Part shown: positions 32,897 to 42,829 of the stretch, piece after piece | How the letters are laid out: each line of letters begins with the position of its first letter | Numbering within the stretch: position 1 is the first letter of the stretch | From: Elephas maximus indicus | Lineage: Eukaryota > Chordata > Mammalia > Proboscidea > Elephantidae | Direction of reading: 5' to 3' | Assembly (NCBI RefSeq): GCF_024166365.1 | Contig: NC_064824.1 | Coordinates: 48,522,608-48,586,607 of the forward strand | Length of the DNA stretch: 64,000 bases | Made by a program: the position numbers and the translations under genes | The notes under the pieces: model-generated | Databases searched by the model: none | What the model was told of the DNA's origin: nothing | The model's input: the letters and a program-made list of their open reading frames with translations, nothing else

Positions 32897-33040
32897 GACC
32901 ATTGCCGTTGAGCTGATTCCGACCCATAGCGACCCTATAGGACAGAGTAGAACTGCTCCATAGAGTTTCCAAAGAGGGCCTGGTGGATCTGAACTGCTGA
33001 CCTTTTAGCAGCACTTAACCACTACACCACCAGGATTTCC
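32897..33040 (-). repeat. AfroSINE copy
   Basis: Antisense: 'cattgccgttgagctgattc', 'ctataggacagagtagaact', 'tggtggatctgaactgctga', 'ccactacaccaccaggattt'. A short gap lies in the head. Confidence 0.9.
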
Positions 33041-34239
33041 ATATTATTATAAAAAAAGTTACTATTTAATGATATTAATCATTGGAGAACAGATTCTGAC
33101 GTCCGTAACTAACCTATTCTCAAAATAATGTATATTCGAAGTAGAAAAGTAGACAAGAACTTTGCCTAGAACCGTCACCTAGACCCACTTCAGACAGATG
33201 TGAATAAATCAATGCATTCCTATAGCATTATAACTTGTGACTCAGTTTTACATATTTTAAGCATATTTAGTCCAATACCTCATTGTTTGTAAAACATATA
33301 TCATCCTTTCCTCCCTCTCTTGATTTTCGGCTTTTTTTTCTTTAATATACCTTTACAGGCAACATTCTTTTTACTCTCAAGAATAACTTTATTTCTGAAT
33401 ATATTCTCTGATTCTTATTTTGCTTGATAAACGTTGGTATCTCTGAGCTTCGGCTGCTGTCATGTCCATAGGTAAGAGACTAGGGAAAAGGAGAAGTGCT
33501 GATAGAAGCATCCTTACAGTGCTTCTTGGCCCTTTTATAAGAATGCCATCTGAACTTCCATGTTTTTATAACCTACTTTTCTCAGGGAGGCTGAATACTT
33601 TTGACTCTTGCAGTACATGTCCAGAATCCTGGGAGACTGGTCCTTACCCAATTCTCAGTGTATTTAGTTTGCTTTCGGATTTAGTGGTACGCTGATTATT
33701 TAGGTTGTGGTTAACCTAAAGGGAACTGGGGATTGCTTGAACTGGCATTAGGACAAGAACAGTTCACTGAGAAATCATTGGAATGAAAAACTTGTAACAG
33801 TGTCACAAAAATAAAGCAATCTATTAATCAATAGCACCATGTTAGAGCCGATTAAAGAGAAGAGGGTCATGAAGTGTTTAGAAGTAAATTTGCTCATTTC
33901 AAGTTCTGAATGTATTAGATGATGTTGATTCCTTTATATAAAAATATTCTTAACCACTTAACAGTTCTCAGAGACCAAGCCAGATTTGTGAATCTGTCAT
34001 TTTCTAAATGAGCAATAGAGGCAATAACTATGTATATGAAGCATAAGTACAGAGCTGAATGGCTATAGCTGAATAGGCAACTCTGATAGACGCTACAAAG
34101 ATAGGAAGCTATGGGACAGAGCAAATCACTCCCCGAACTGGCACTGTACAGATTTCTGTATACATGTAAGTTATATATTATATAATATTGAATTATGCAA
34201 CAGGAATAGCCTATATTTGCACAAACCCTTAAGTTTTTC

Positions 34240-34360
34240 TTCTATATTTTATCCTCAGACTAATCCTGTGAGGTAGGCAATAGCAGAAGCATGATTATTT
34301 TTATTTTACCAAAGAAGAAACTGTGATAGAGAGTAGTCACATTGCTCAGACTAAGTCCCC
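34240..34360 (+). repeat. MIR SINE fragment
   Basis: 'ttatcctcagactaatcctg', 'tgaggtaggcaatagcagaa', 'attttaccaaagaagaaact' follow the MIR core. Confidence 0.65.
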
Positions 34361-34517
34361 AAACTCTATCTTGGGGAATAATTTCTTAACTTCTATGGCA
34401 TTAAAGATTCTAATACAATTTTTTTAATAGCTATTTTAAAATGGAGTATTATTGGGAACAGCTTCCCAATGAAGTAAAGAAAAATATCTTCAGATGAGCC
34501 ACCACCATCACCACACA

Positions 34518-34725
34518 GGTTATTTGTGGTGTGAACAGTTAAGTGCTTGACTACCAGCCAAAAGGTTGGAGGTTCTAACTCACCCAGAGGCATCTCAGAA
34601 GACAGGCCTGGCTATCTGCTTCTGAGAGGTCACAGCCTCGAAAACCCTTTGGAGCAATTCTACTCTGCACACATGAGGTCAATATGAGTCAAAACTGACT
34701 TGATGGCAAACGATAACAACCACCA
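34518..34725 (+). repeat. AfroSINE copy (long-body subtype)
   Basis: 'gtgaacagttaagtgcttga', 'gaagacaggcctggctatct', 'gaggtcacagcctcgaaaac', 'ctactctgcacacatgaggt' and 'actgacttgatggcaaacga'. Confidence 0.88.
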
Positions 34726-35164
34726 CAACCCCTTTTCCTAGACACTAGCCACTTACCTGATATGAAATGAAAATTAACCAGAGCTCCTTCATAGCTTTCT
34801 CTCTAGGTCGTATTTGCAAATTACCAGTTCTGGCAAAGGGGTGTCACTTCCTTCCCATGACAGGTTATACGACTTGACTGAAATCTATAAAACAATGCAT
34901 GACTTGGAGAAAACAAACAAATATTTGCACTAAATCCTGAAATATTGGGACTAGAGTGTTAGTTTAAACCTGTAAAAAGGGAGTACAGAATGGTTATATA
35001 TTATTCCTTTTAACTGGATTAGAATGACCTTCAGGGTCCATTGTGCTCCTGAAATTCTATACTGATTTTTCAAAGAGAATTTATAGGAACCATTATCCTA
35101 AGTGTTTGAGTCCCTGAAGACACAGTGGTGACACCACAGGACAAAATCCCTTCCATCTTGATCG

Positions 35165-35255
35165 GGCTGTTGGTAACAGCCGTTTATATACTTGTCAAAA
35201 CACGGAGAACTATACATGTAAGACCTGTGCATTTTATGACTAAAAAAGGCTCAAT
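35165..35255 (+). repeat. L1 3' end fragment
   Basis: 'tatatacttgtcaaaacacg', 'gagaactatacatgtaagac' and 'ctgtgcattttatgact' follow the well-known L1M 3' terminal text. Confidence 0.55.
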
Positions 35256-35376
35256 TAATTAAATTTCTATGATTTTCTTGTTATTTTGCTTTTATTTAAA
35301 TTCACAGATAGTCCATGTTTATTCTAGAGAATTTAGAAACTATTCATAAAAAAAAAATACATTTATTCTTCAGCTA

Positions 35377-35541
35377 CCCCAAAACCCACTGCCGTCAAGT
35401 CAATTCTGACTCATAGAGACCCCGTAGGGTTTCTGAGGCTATAAATCTCTGCAGAAGCAGACTGCCACATCTTCTTCCCATGGAGCCACTGGTGGTTTCA
35501 AACTGCCAAGCTTTCAGTTAACCATTGTGCCACCAGGGCCG
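35377..35541 (-). repeat. AfroSINE copy
   Basis: Antisense: 'cactgccgtcaagtcaattc', 'aatctctgcagaagcagact', 'ccattgtgccaccagggccg'. Lacks part of the 'cagagtagaactgcccc' block. Confidence 0.85.
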
Positions 35542-35581
35542 CTTCCTTTAGCTAAATGTATACATCATATAGTATACGTAC

Positions 35582-35703
35582 CAGTTTGCTGTGAAACCTA
35601 TCCCTACTCATGGCAACCCCATGTATAGCAGAGTAGAACTCTGCTCCACAGGGTTTTCGATGGCTGATTTTTCAGAAGCAGATTGCCAGGCCTTTCTTCC
35701 AAA
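35582..35703 (-). repeat. AfroSINE partial, close to exon 4
   Basis: Antisense 3' half with 'cagagtagaactctgctcca', 'gttttcgatggctgattttt' and 'cagattgccaggcctttctt'. It ends 138 bases before exon 4. Confidence 0.75.
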
Positions 35704-35840
35704 TATAGTATCTATTGGGCTAATTCTTTAATGTTACACAAAAAGTAATAAATACATGGAAACTAAGAAGTAAATCTCACGTTAAGTTGCGGATATTATT
35801 TTTTCTAATTCTCTCTCTTCTCCCCTCTCCCCCATTTCAG

Positions 35841-36069
35841 CAAAAGAGTGTGGGGGTGTCTTTACAGATCCGAAGGCAATTTTTAAATCTCCAGGCTTCC
35901 CAAACGAGTACGGTGATAACCAGATCTGCTACTGGCACATTAGACTCAAATATGGTCAGCGGATTCACCTGAGTTTTTTGGACTTTGACCTTGAAGATGA
36001 CCCAGCTTGTTTGGCTGACTATGTTGAAGTATATGACAGTTACGATGATGTTCACGGCTTTGTGGGAAG
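35841..36069 (+). CDS. TNFAIP6: TNFAIP6 exon 4: most of the CUB module
   Basis: Codons 132-208. The acceptor is cccatttcag after a long pyrimidine tract and the donor is gtacgtg. The CUB domain starts at AKECGGVFTD, with cysteines 135, 161 and 188. E183 and D191, two ligands of the CUB calcium site, are present in FLDFDLEDDPACLADYVE. Position 144 is alanine in DPKAIFKSPG. This is the site of the known human Gln/Arg polymorphism. Position 187 is alanine where human has glycine. Confidence 0.97.
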
Positions 36070-36293
36070 GTACGTGTGGCTTCCCCATACAGGAAGTTAA
36101 ACGAACATCTGGTATTTTGTTTGATGTTTCTTTGATTAATTTTATTAATTTATTGTCCCTACAATATTGACTTTCTAGTATTTCTACACGACCATATCTT
36201 CTAGAAAGATTTTTAGATTTTTTCGGTTTAAAATTTTTCTTAACATAACAAGCTATGGCCGCTGCTACATGTACTTATTAAAATAGTGCTAAG

Positions 36294-36461
36294 CCAAAAC
36301 CAAAACCAAACCCATTGCCATTGAGTCAATTCCAGCTCATAGCCACCGTACACAACAGAATAGAACTGCCCCATAGTGTTTCCAAGGAGCGCCTGGTGAA
36401 TTCGAATTGCCAACCTCTTGGTTAGCAGCTGGGCTCTTAACCACTGAGACACCAGGGCTCG
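36294..36461 (-). repeat. AfroSINE copy
   Basis: Antisense: 'cccattgccattgagtcaat', 'agaactgccccatagtgttt', 'gtgaattcgaattgccaacc', 'accactgagacaccagggct'. Confidence 0.9.
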
Positions 36462-36477
36462 AAAATAGTGCTAACAA

Positions 36478-36626
36478 CAAAAAACCTTCGAGCCAATTCT
36501 GACTCATAGCGACTCTATAAACAGAGAACTGCCCCATAGTGTTTCCAAGGAGTGCCTGCTGGGTTTGAACTGGTGACCTTTTGGTTAGCACCCATAGCTC
36601 TTAACCACTAGGCAACCAGGGTTCCC
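36478..36626 (-). repeat. AfroSINE copy, head-to-tail with the previous one
   Basis: Antisense: 'gccaattctgactcatagcg', 'gaactgccccatagtgtttc', 'ttgaactggtgaccttttgg', 'actaggcaaccagggttccc'. It shares 'ccccatagtgtttccaagga' with the preceding copy. Confidence 0.9.
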
Positions 36627-36726
36627 AAAATAGTGCTAGCTATCTTTTAATTATTGTTAAGTCATAAGAACAAGTTAAATAGTCTATAAAAACCTCATGA
36701 TTTGGCTGACAATAAGAGGAAGAGAG

Positions 36727-36910
36727 GGAAACTCTGGTGGCCTAGCAGTTAAGAGTTCAGATGCTAATCAAAAAAAAGATTGGCAGTTCAAATCCACCAG
36801 GCACTCCTCGGAAATCCTAATGGGCAATTGTACTGTCCTATAAGGTCTTTTTTTATAAGGTCACTATGAGTCAGAATGGACTCGTGGCAATGGGGTTTTT
36901 TTTGTTTTTG
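36727..36910 (+). repeat. AfroSINE copy with a short internal duplication
   Basis: 'ggaaactctggtggcctagc', 'ggcagttcaaatccaccagg', and 'cctataaggtctttttttat' followed by a second 'aaggtcactatgagtcagaa'. The phrase 'tataaggtc' occurs twice. Inverted relative to the two copies just upstream. Confidence 0.9.
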
Positions 36911-38380
36911 TTTTTAGTTAGGAGGAAGAGAGATCTATAAGTTGGGAAGTTTGCTGGGTTTTTTTAAGCATTTTAATTTCTGCCATTTGCTTAAAAATGT
37001 TATATGGTCAATAATTACTGCTTTTCTTCTGTGTACAAAGCATTTGCTAAGCATTATAGATGCAGGACAAATAAGCAAAGTATAGTCTCTTTTCTCAATG
37101 AATTTGGCTAAAGAACCAATTAATGGATCTGCTTAAAAATAGATTTCTATGCCATAAAAAACAAAGAGTCTCTTCTTCAATATTTTTCCTCTGGGTTTTC
37201 ATCATACTGGGTCACAATCTTTTTTTTTTTTATTCCCCACCTCAAGTCTTTATGTTATTAGTGCCTTACAAAATCCTGCAAAATCGAGGAATGTACCATT
37301 AGTTATTTTTTATGTAGTTAAGTCCCCACTTAATCCATATTTTAGAATGTTATCAATTCTCTATTATCCGTGATAGTAATTTAATGGAAGAAATTGGTAG
37401 TGGAGACAATTTAAAATGACAGATTTAATAGCTTTTCATGTTGACTTTGAAACTTGCAACTTAAAAAAAAGGCAATTTTTGGAGGGAAAATGGTTTTTTT
37501 TTTTGTTTTATTTCATTCTTTGGCTTACAGACTACTGCTATGGGAAAAAATACAAACAGTTCTTTTAAATAACTTTTAAGAAGTTATAAAGTAGGGTTGG
37601 AGGAATCAAGAACAAGATTTTTTTTTTTTTAAGAATGGATATCTTACCTTGGAAATTAGGATGATGTTTTTAGGTTTTGGCAATTCTAAACCTGTTTCAA
37701 AAATTGATTACAGTCCTAGGTAAAATAATATAGTACTATTTTTTAGAAGGTTTTGAACAGGCTAGTTTGGTATTTCTTAGTTTTATGTAATGTAATTTAC
37801 CTTTATAGTAGACTTTTTCCCTCTCTGGAATGAATTACATTTTAAAAACTGGCATTTTCCCTTACTTTTTATGTAATTCTTACAGAAGTTCATCTCAAAC
37901 CATGATTCAGATAAAAATCAATATCTTTTATGTCTATAAGGTCCAACATAATTTTTTCGTGTTCAGGTTACCCAACCTTAGAAATCAGAGTATCAATACC
38001 ACCAACTGTATATCCATTCTTCTTTAACTATGAAGACTTTATTTTAATCTGTAACTTTTTTTATTTTTCCATGTACATTCAAGTTATCCATTACATAAAG
38101 AGCTTTAGAGATACACAACATGGAAATGCCATACATTCTTTCTTAAGAGTCTCATTAATATAGTGAGAAGTTTAATTCAAACGACAAACTTGGTTTTAAC
38201 CTCTCTTCTCCCTTTTTTTTTTCCTCCCTTACAAATAAAGCAATGAAAAATTTTAAATAGTAGAGAAAGAAGCCATTACTTAGGGAAATAAAGCATTGAA
38301 TTATCAGTAAGGGCTACTTACTTGCAATAGCTGTGTCATATTCATTCACGTAACCTCTATTTTTAAAAATTCTCCTTCAG

Positions 38381-38421
38381 ATACTGTGGAGATGAGCTTC
38401 CAGAAGACATCATTAGTACAG
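38381..38421 (+). CDS. TNFAIP6: TNFAIP6 exon 5: 41-base CUB microexon
   Basis: Codons 208-222. The acceptor is tctccttcag and the donor gtaatg. It encodes R208 (split), then YCGDELPEDIISTG, with CUB cysteine 210. Very short but conserved in size with human. Its loss would shift the frame, because 41 is not a multiple of three. Confidence 0.96.
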
Positions 38422-39321
38422 GTAATGCCCTCATTTGAGGAGCAAGACTATGATTTGTTTTCTCATCACTGATAATGAAGACACAGTAGTTATTCACTGT
38501 TTAAATTTGAGAGAACCAAGCTCTATGAGCTTATAAAATGCGAAGAAGTGTTTATTTACACTTTTAAAAAGACTTATACCAACTGCTTGCATTAAAAATG
38601 TGGAGACTCTTGTTATTTGAAGGAGATGCAGGCTAAAAAAAAAAAATAAGATAGTCTCAAATCTACAAACTTGTAAATACTGCTATAGTTTATGATTTCC
38701 ATAAAATGTACTGATAAATGACTAGACATTTTAATTGATAAAGGACTGAACTAATCTAAAAATAGTAAAAATACATTCCATCACTAAAAAAATTTTTTTT
38801 ACATTGTATTTATTACATTTTATCCTAGTACAGTACTCCCCAGAGAGTGTTCTGAGGAACACAGCTCTATGAGATGTTTTTACTAGGTGGTTGCATGAGA
38901 AAAGGGTTCTAAGGTAAAATAAATTTAGAAAACATTGGGTTAAGTAATTTTAAACAGATTTCTGTATTGGAGGACTTCATGAAGCTTTTAATATGATAAT
39001 TAAGCATTGTAAATCTTAAAAGGCTAAATATGATAGACAGTGTTGGCAAACCCTTTTGCCCCTGCAAATTATTTTATGGGACTTTATTCCATGAAATATA
39101 CCCCAAGAAATGTCCTTGTGGGACATAAATTTATCTCAATAAGTAATGCCACCCTAAGTGGTCCCAAATTGCTGTTTTCTGGCTAAGAACCTTCACTTTC
39201 TTAGATGTCTTCATTTTCTCTATTTTCAGTAGCACTAGCAGTTGTTTTTCTTCTGCACTCTATTTTTCTTTCATGTCATAAATTATCACCATGCTTCTCC
39301 TAGTAAAAACAACAAAGCTAT

Positions 39322-39528
39322 CCAAAAACCAAACCCACGGCCGTTGAGTTGATTCCAACTCATAGTGATTCTACAGAACAGAGTAGAACTGCCCCATAGG
39401 GCTTACAAGGCTGGAATCTTTGCAGAATCAGACTGAAATAACTTTTTCCTGCGGAGCAGCTGGTGAGTTGTAACCAGCAACTTTTTGGCTAGCAGCTGAG
39501 CACTTAACTGTTGCACCACTAGGGCTTC
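39322..39528 (-). repeat. AfroSINE copy
   Basis: Antisense: 'cacggccgttgagttgattc', 'cagagtagaactgccccata', the segment 'ggaatctttgcagaatcaga', and head 'actgttgcaccactagggct'. Confidence 0.9.
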
Positions 39529-40157
39529 TAACAAAGCTGTATTGCCATGCCCCAGCCTTGCAGTGCGCTCAATTCTAATTTATGTCTCCATCATTATTAA
39601 AAGAGATGGAACTTCCTGATCAATCTTTGAATGATTTATGCTTAAAATTTATTAACTGTAACTATGTTACTGTCTTTCTAGGAAGGCTAATTTATTTAGC
39701 CTTTTGTTTATATTTTAGTTTTGTTTTGTTTTTGAGAACATATTGTTTATTAACAGAAAGTAGAAAGAAGAGGTCTTAAAAGCTGTAGAAAGTAGTTGGG
39801 GGATAAGAATCCTGTTTTCAAAAAGGGAGGCAAGAAGTCTGAAAATGTGTTTGGTCTAGAACAGAAAAAACTTACTCTAAATATAATCAAATCAGTATTT
39901 TTCTTGCACAACTGCAAGAAACTGGGGGAAAAAAAACCCACATAATTTATTATTCAAAGAGACACAAATCAACCAAATGAAAAGGATACAATTGAGCACA
40001 AAAGCCAAAGATTTAGCAAAAACAGCAGGGAGAGGAAATGGATAGAGAGGAATAGAAAGAAAAAGAAGACATAAAACACTTTTAACAAGAAAGCCTACCA
40101 CTCAAACATAATCCTGTTAACATTTTGATCTAGTTCCCCTTTGAGCATGTGCTTAAC

Positions 40158-40204
40158 CAAACCAAATCAAACCCACTGCCGTCGAGTTGATTCTGACTCA
40201 TAGC
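40158..40204 (-). repeat. AfroSINE 3' scrap
   Basis: Only about 46 bases: 'aaacccactgccgtcgagtt' and 'gattctgactcatagc'. A strongly 5'-truncated insertion. Confidence 0.8.
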
Positions 40205-40239
40205 TTACTCACCCCAAAATATTTATATTAAATAATAAA

Positions 40240-41200
40240 TGAACAAAGTAAAACTTACTGATAATCCCACCACTTTAATAATAGAAGGTGTATAAAGTTA
40301 AGAATGTGTCCACTCTTCTCATCTCTCCACTTCTACCCAAGAAAGACATTTGCTAACTGTGTAGTGACCATCCTTCCAGGTGTTTTTCTATATACAAGGA
40401 CACCAGGAACATATTTCCAGGTCAGAATATGATATTTAGACCACTCTAATTCTTCTTCATGACTGGCTAAGTAGATCATTGTAATGGATGTACTGTAATT
40501 TGTCATGTACCAATATTTAACTTCCTGAAGATGCTTATTTCTGATTTTTTTCTTTTTTTGTTTGCTCTTCAGTGTTCTAATGAGAATTTTTTAACTTCTA
40601 CTTTTAGATATTAGGGTCTTGTTTTGTTTTTTTAATACATTAGATTCCTAAAAGTGTGCTTTTAGGGTCAGGAGATGTGCAATTAAAAAAAAAACTGTTG
40701 CCGTTGAGTCAATTCCGACTCATAGCAACCCTATAGGACAGAGTACAACCGCCTCATAGGGTTTTCAAGGAGTACCCGGTGGATTCCTACTGTCAGCCTT
40801 TTGGTTAGCAGCCGAACTTTTAACCACTACACCACCAGGGTTTCCGAATGTTAAGAGATGCTGCCAAATTACCACAAGTCCTACACTGTCAATTTGCATT
40901 TTAACTAGAAGAACATCCTCCACATTCTTTCCCAATATAAGAGCAAAAAATCTTATTGTTGGTCTAATTTGCATTTCTTCATAGTGCATTTTGAGCATAT
41001 TTTTATATGTTTATTGTCCCTTAGTACCCCCTTTGAATTGCCTATTTATGTCCCTTGCATATTCTTTGGAGCTCTTCTTTTATTTCTAGCAATTCTTTGT
41101 ATATTAAGGATATTAATCCCATTTTATTTCATCTGTCTTTTGCCCTATAACTTTAGTTTCTTTTACCATAGCAAAAAAAAAAATTTTTTTTTTTTTTTTT
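40240..41200 (-). repeat. Antisense L1, split by a SINE
   Basis: The text follows antisense L1M order: 'gataatcccaccactttaat', 'cttccaggtgtttttctata', then after the SINE 'ctaatttgcatttcttcata', 'gaattgcctatttatgtccc' and 'tattaaggatattaatccca'. A poly-A/poly-T hairpin lies at 41174-41200. Confidence 0.65.
40692..40846 (-). repeat. AfroSINE copy
   Basis: Antisense, nearly complete: 'ctgttgccgttgagtcaatt', 'ctataggacagagtacaacc', 'ccactacaccaccagggttt'. Inserted into the antisense L1. Confidence 0.92.
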
Positions 41201-41259
41201 AATTTAGACAAATCTTACAAGTATGTGCAGTGGATCAAAGCATGAACTCTGTAGCCATA

Positions 41260-41465
41260 CTGCCAGACCTCAAACCCTGACTCTGTTACTTGAGTTCTGT
41301 GGCCTTGAGCAAGCTACTTAGGTTCTCTGTGCCTCTGTTTCACATGTGTAAAATGAATATTTTATTGGAACCTTTCTCGTAGTGTTGCTGTAGGGATTAA
41401 TACATGAGTTACTAGATGAAAGGCATTTAAAGCTGTTCTTGGCAAACATTAGCATTCAATATATG
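41260..41465 (-). repeat. MIR SINE
   Basis: Reverse MIR: 'tgtggccttgagcaagctac', 'gtgcctctgtttcacatgtg', 'gtagtgttgctgtagggatt', 'ttcttggcaaacattagcat'. Confidence 0.75.
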
Positions 41466-41561
41466 TAAAGGTTTTTATGTTTTTGTTTTTAAATGAATTC
41501 TAAATTTCTGACCTTGATTAAGAAGAATTTTTACCCATAAACCTCAAAAAAAATTCCTGTT

Positions 41562-42024
41562 GTCAAAGAAGAAAATCTTGTAGTCTGTTAGAAGTGAAAG
41601 TAAAGACCTTTTATTGAGGAAAAATACAGCTCATGCTGGGCAACACTAAGTAAAAATACAAAGCACTCCACCATTCAATCAGAGAAAGGTGTTTATATAC
41701 ATACAGAACAAAGGAAAGTTAGGGAGTTAATGATTGATTATAGATAAGATCAGCTTCAGGTTGAAGTCCTTTGAAATGCAAATGTTGGCCACTTGGCTAG
41801 GAGGGAGTGAGTTACCAGCTAGGTGAGTGGCACCAGCTGGTTTGGTCATACAAGATTGCAGTCATGAACACATTTTTGGGGGGAACAAGTTGTTTATGTC
41901 TTGAAGCATTCTTCCTATGAACAAATGGTTTACATCCTAATCTTTGCTTCCTAAGAATCCGTGTTGGCCCCATTATCATTATGTCTGACACAAGTGTCTC
42001 CTGTTTGAAACATTTCTGTTTACA
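41562..42024 (-). repeat. 3' LTR of the antisense provirus
   Basis: It is homologous to 46318-46761 over its whole length. On the minus strand it starts TGTAAA and ends TTTGACA, so it has TG...CA ends. A minus-strand TATA-like TATATAAACA lies at about 41692-41701 and a minus-strand AATAAA at 41610-41615, in the order expected for an LTR. A purine tract (minus 'caaaaagtggaaa') lies immediately upstream of it, as expected for a polypurine tract. Confidence 0.8.
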
Positions 42025-42039
42025 TTTCCACTTTTTGAT

Positions 42040-42535
42040 CAAGCCTCTGCTAGGAGGCACTGATCACCCACAATGGAGTAGTCTTTCTTCTGCAAGGACT
42101 TTGTTTTCTTAAGCCTCTTTGGCTAATAAAAATTATTTTCTTCACCTTGCCAAGATAATAGACCTCATCTTCGGGGTGTGTAGGTTTTATGGGGAAAATC
42201 TTGATGGTCAAGACCACATTTGAGGAACATTTCTTACTCAGGATAGAATGATAGTGGTCAAGATGAAACATACCCAGGAAGAGATTTTCATAGGAAGTGA
42301 GCCTGCTGGCAGAGAGTTGTTGTGTCAAGGCAGAATTAAGTAAAGCAGACACAGCATAGAACACATAGACATCTAAAAAGTTTCCCAGCACCCTGTCTGC
42401 TGTGGTATCCACTAGTTCGGCAGTAATAGCCACAGCTCTAAGGCAGGAAGGGTATCCCCTAGCTACAGGGTCAACCTGTAGGCTATAATAACCTATAGTT
42501 CTCTGTCGTCCTCCATATTCTTGAGTTAGTATGTG
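42040..42535 (-). pseudogene. Endogenous retrovirus pol remnant (RT connection region)
   Basis: The minus frame from 42433 to 42050, and the sequence just upstream of it, resemble the segment between reverse transcriptase and RNase H of class I retroviruses. The landmarks are a DPVA-like motif, an AVAITAEL helix and an LTSYENLFLG motif. The fragment runs straight into the polypurine tract and LTR, so RNase H, integrase and env have been lost by deletion. Not functional. Confidence 0.6.
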
Positions 42536-42829
42536 TCTTAGTCTGGGTTCTCTAGAGAAGGAAAACCAGTAAAGTGTATAAAAATATATAGAGAGAGATT
42601 TATGTCAAGGAAACGGCTCACACAATTGTAGAGGCTGGAACATCCCAAGTCCATGGATCAGGATAGAGGCTTCTCTTAATTCACGTAGGCACAGGGGCTG
42701 GCAAACTCAAAACTGGCAGGTCAGAGAGCAGGGCTCCTGCTCTCAGGCTATAAAGCTTGATGAGTTCCAGGATCTGCAGATAAACTGATAGCTCGAGTCC
42801 CAAGAGCCGGAGGTCAGATGAACATATGC
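42536..42829 (-). repeat. LTR-like interspersed repeat
   Basis: It begins 'tgtcttagtctgggttctct', the reverse of the end of the 2652-3154 element, and continues 'gtagaggctggaacatccca'. Inserted between the pol remnant and the RTE. Confidence 0.5.

Larger units (their letters stand above)
32010..35840 (+). other. TNFAIP6: TNFAIP6 intron 3
   Basis: 3,831 bases, GT-AG. It contains two MIRs, four AfroSINEs and an L1 3' end, listed separately. Between 33050 and 34230 nothing nameable is seen. Confidence 0.9.
36070..38380 (+). other. TNFAIP6: TNFAIP6 intron 4
   Basis: 2,311 bases, GT-AG. Three AfroSINEs are clustered in its first third. From 36930 to 38380 it is AT-rich with several poly-T runs and nothing nameable. 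Confidence 0.9.

Noticed and set aside
42050..42433. 127-codon minus-strand frame as a host gene
   Set aside because: It resembles the connection region of retroviral pol and abuts a polypurine tract and LTR, so it is a proviral remnant.
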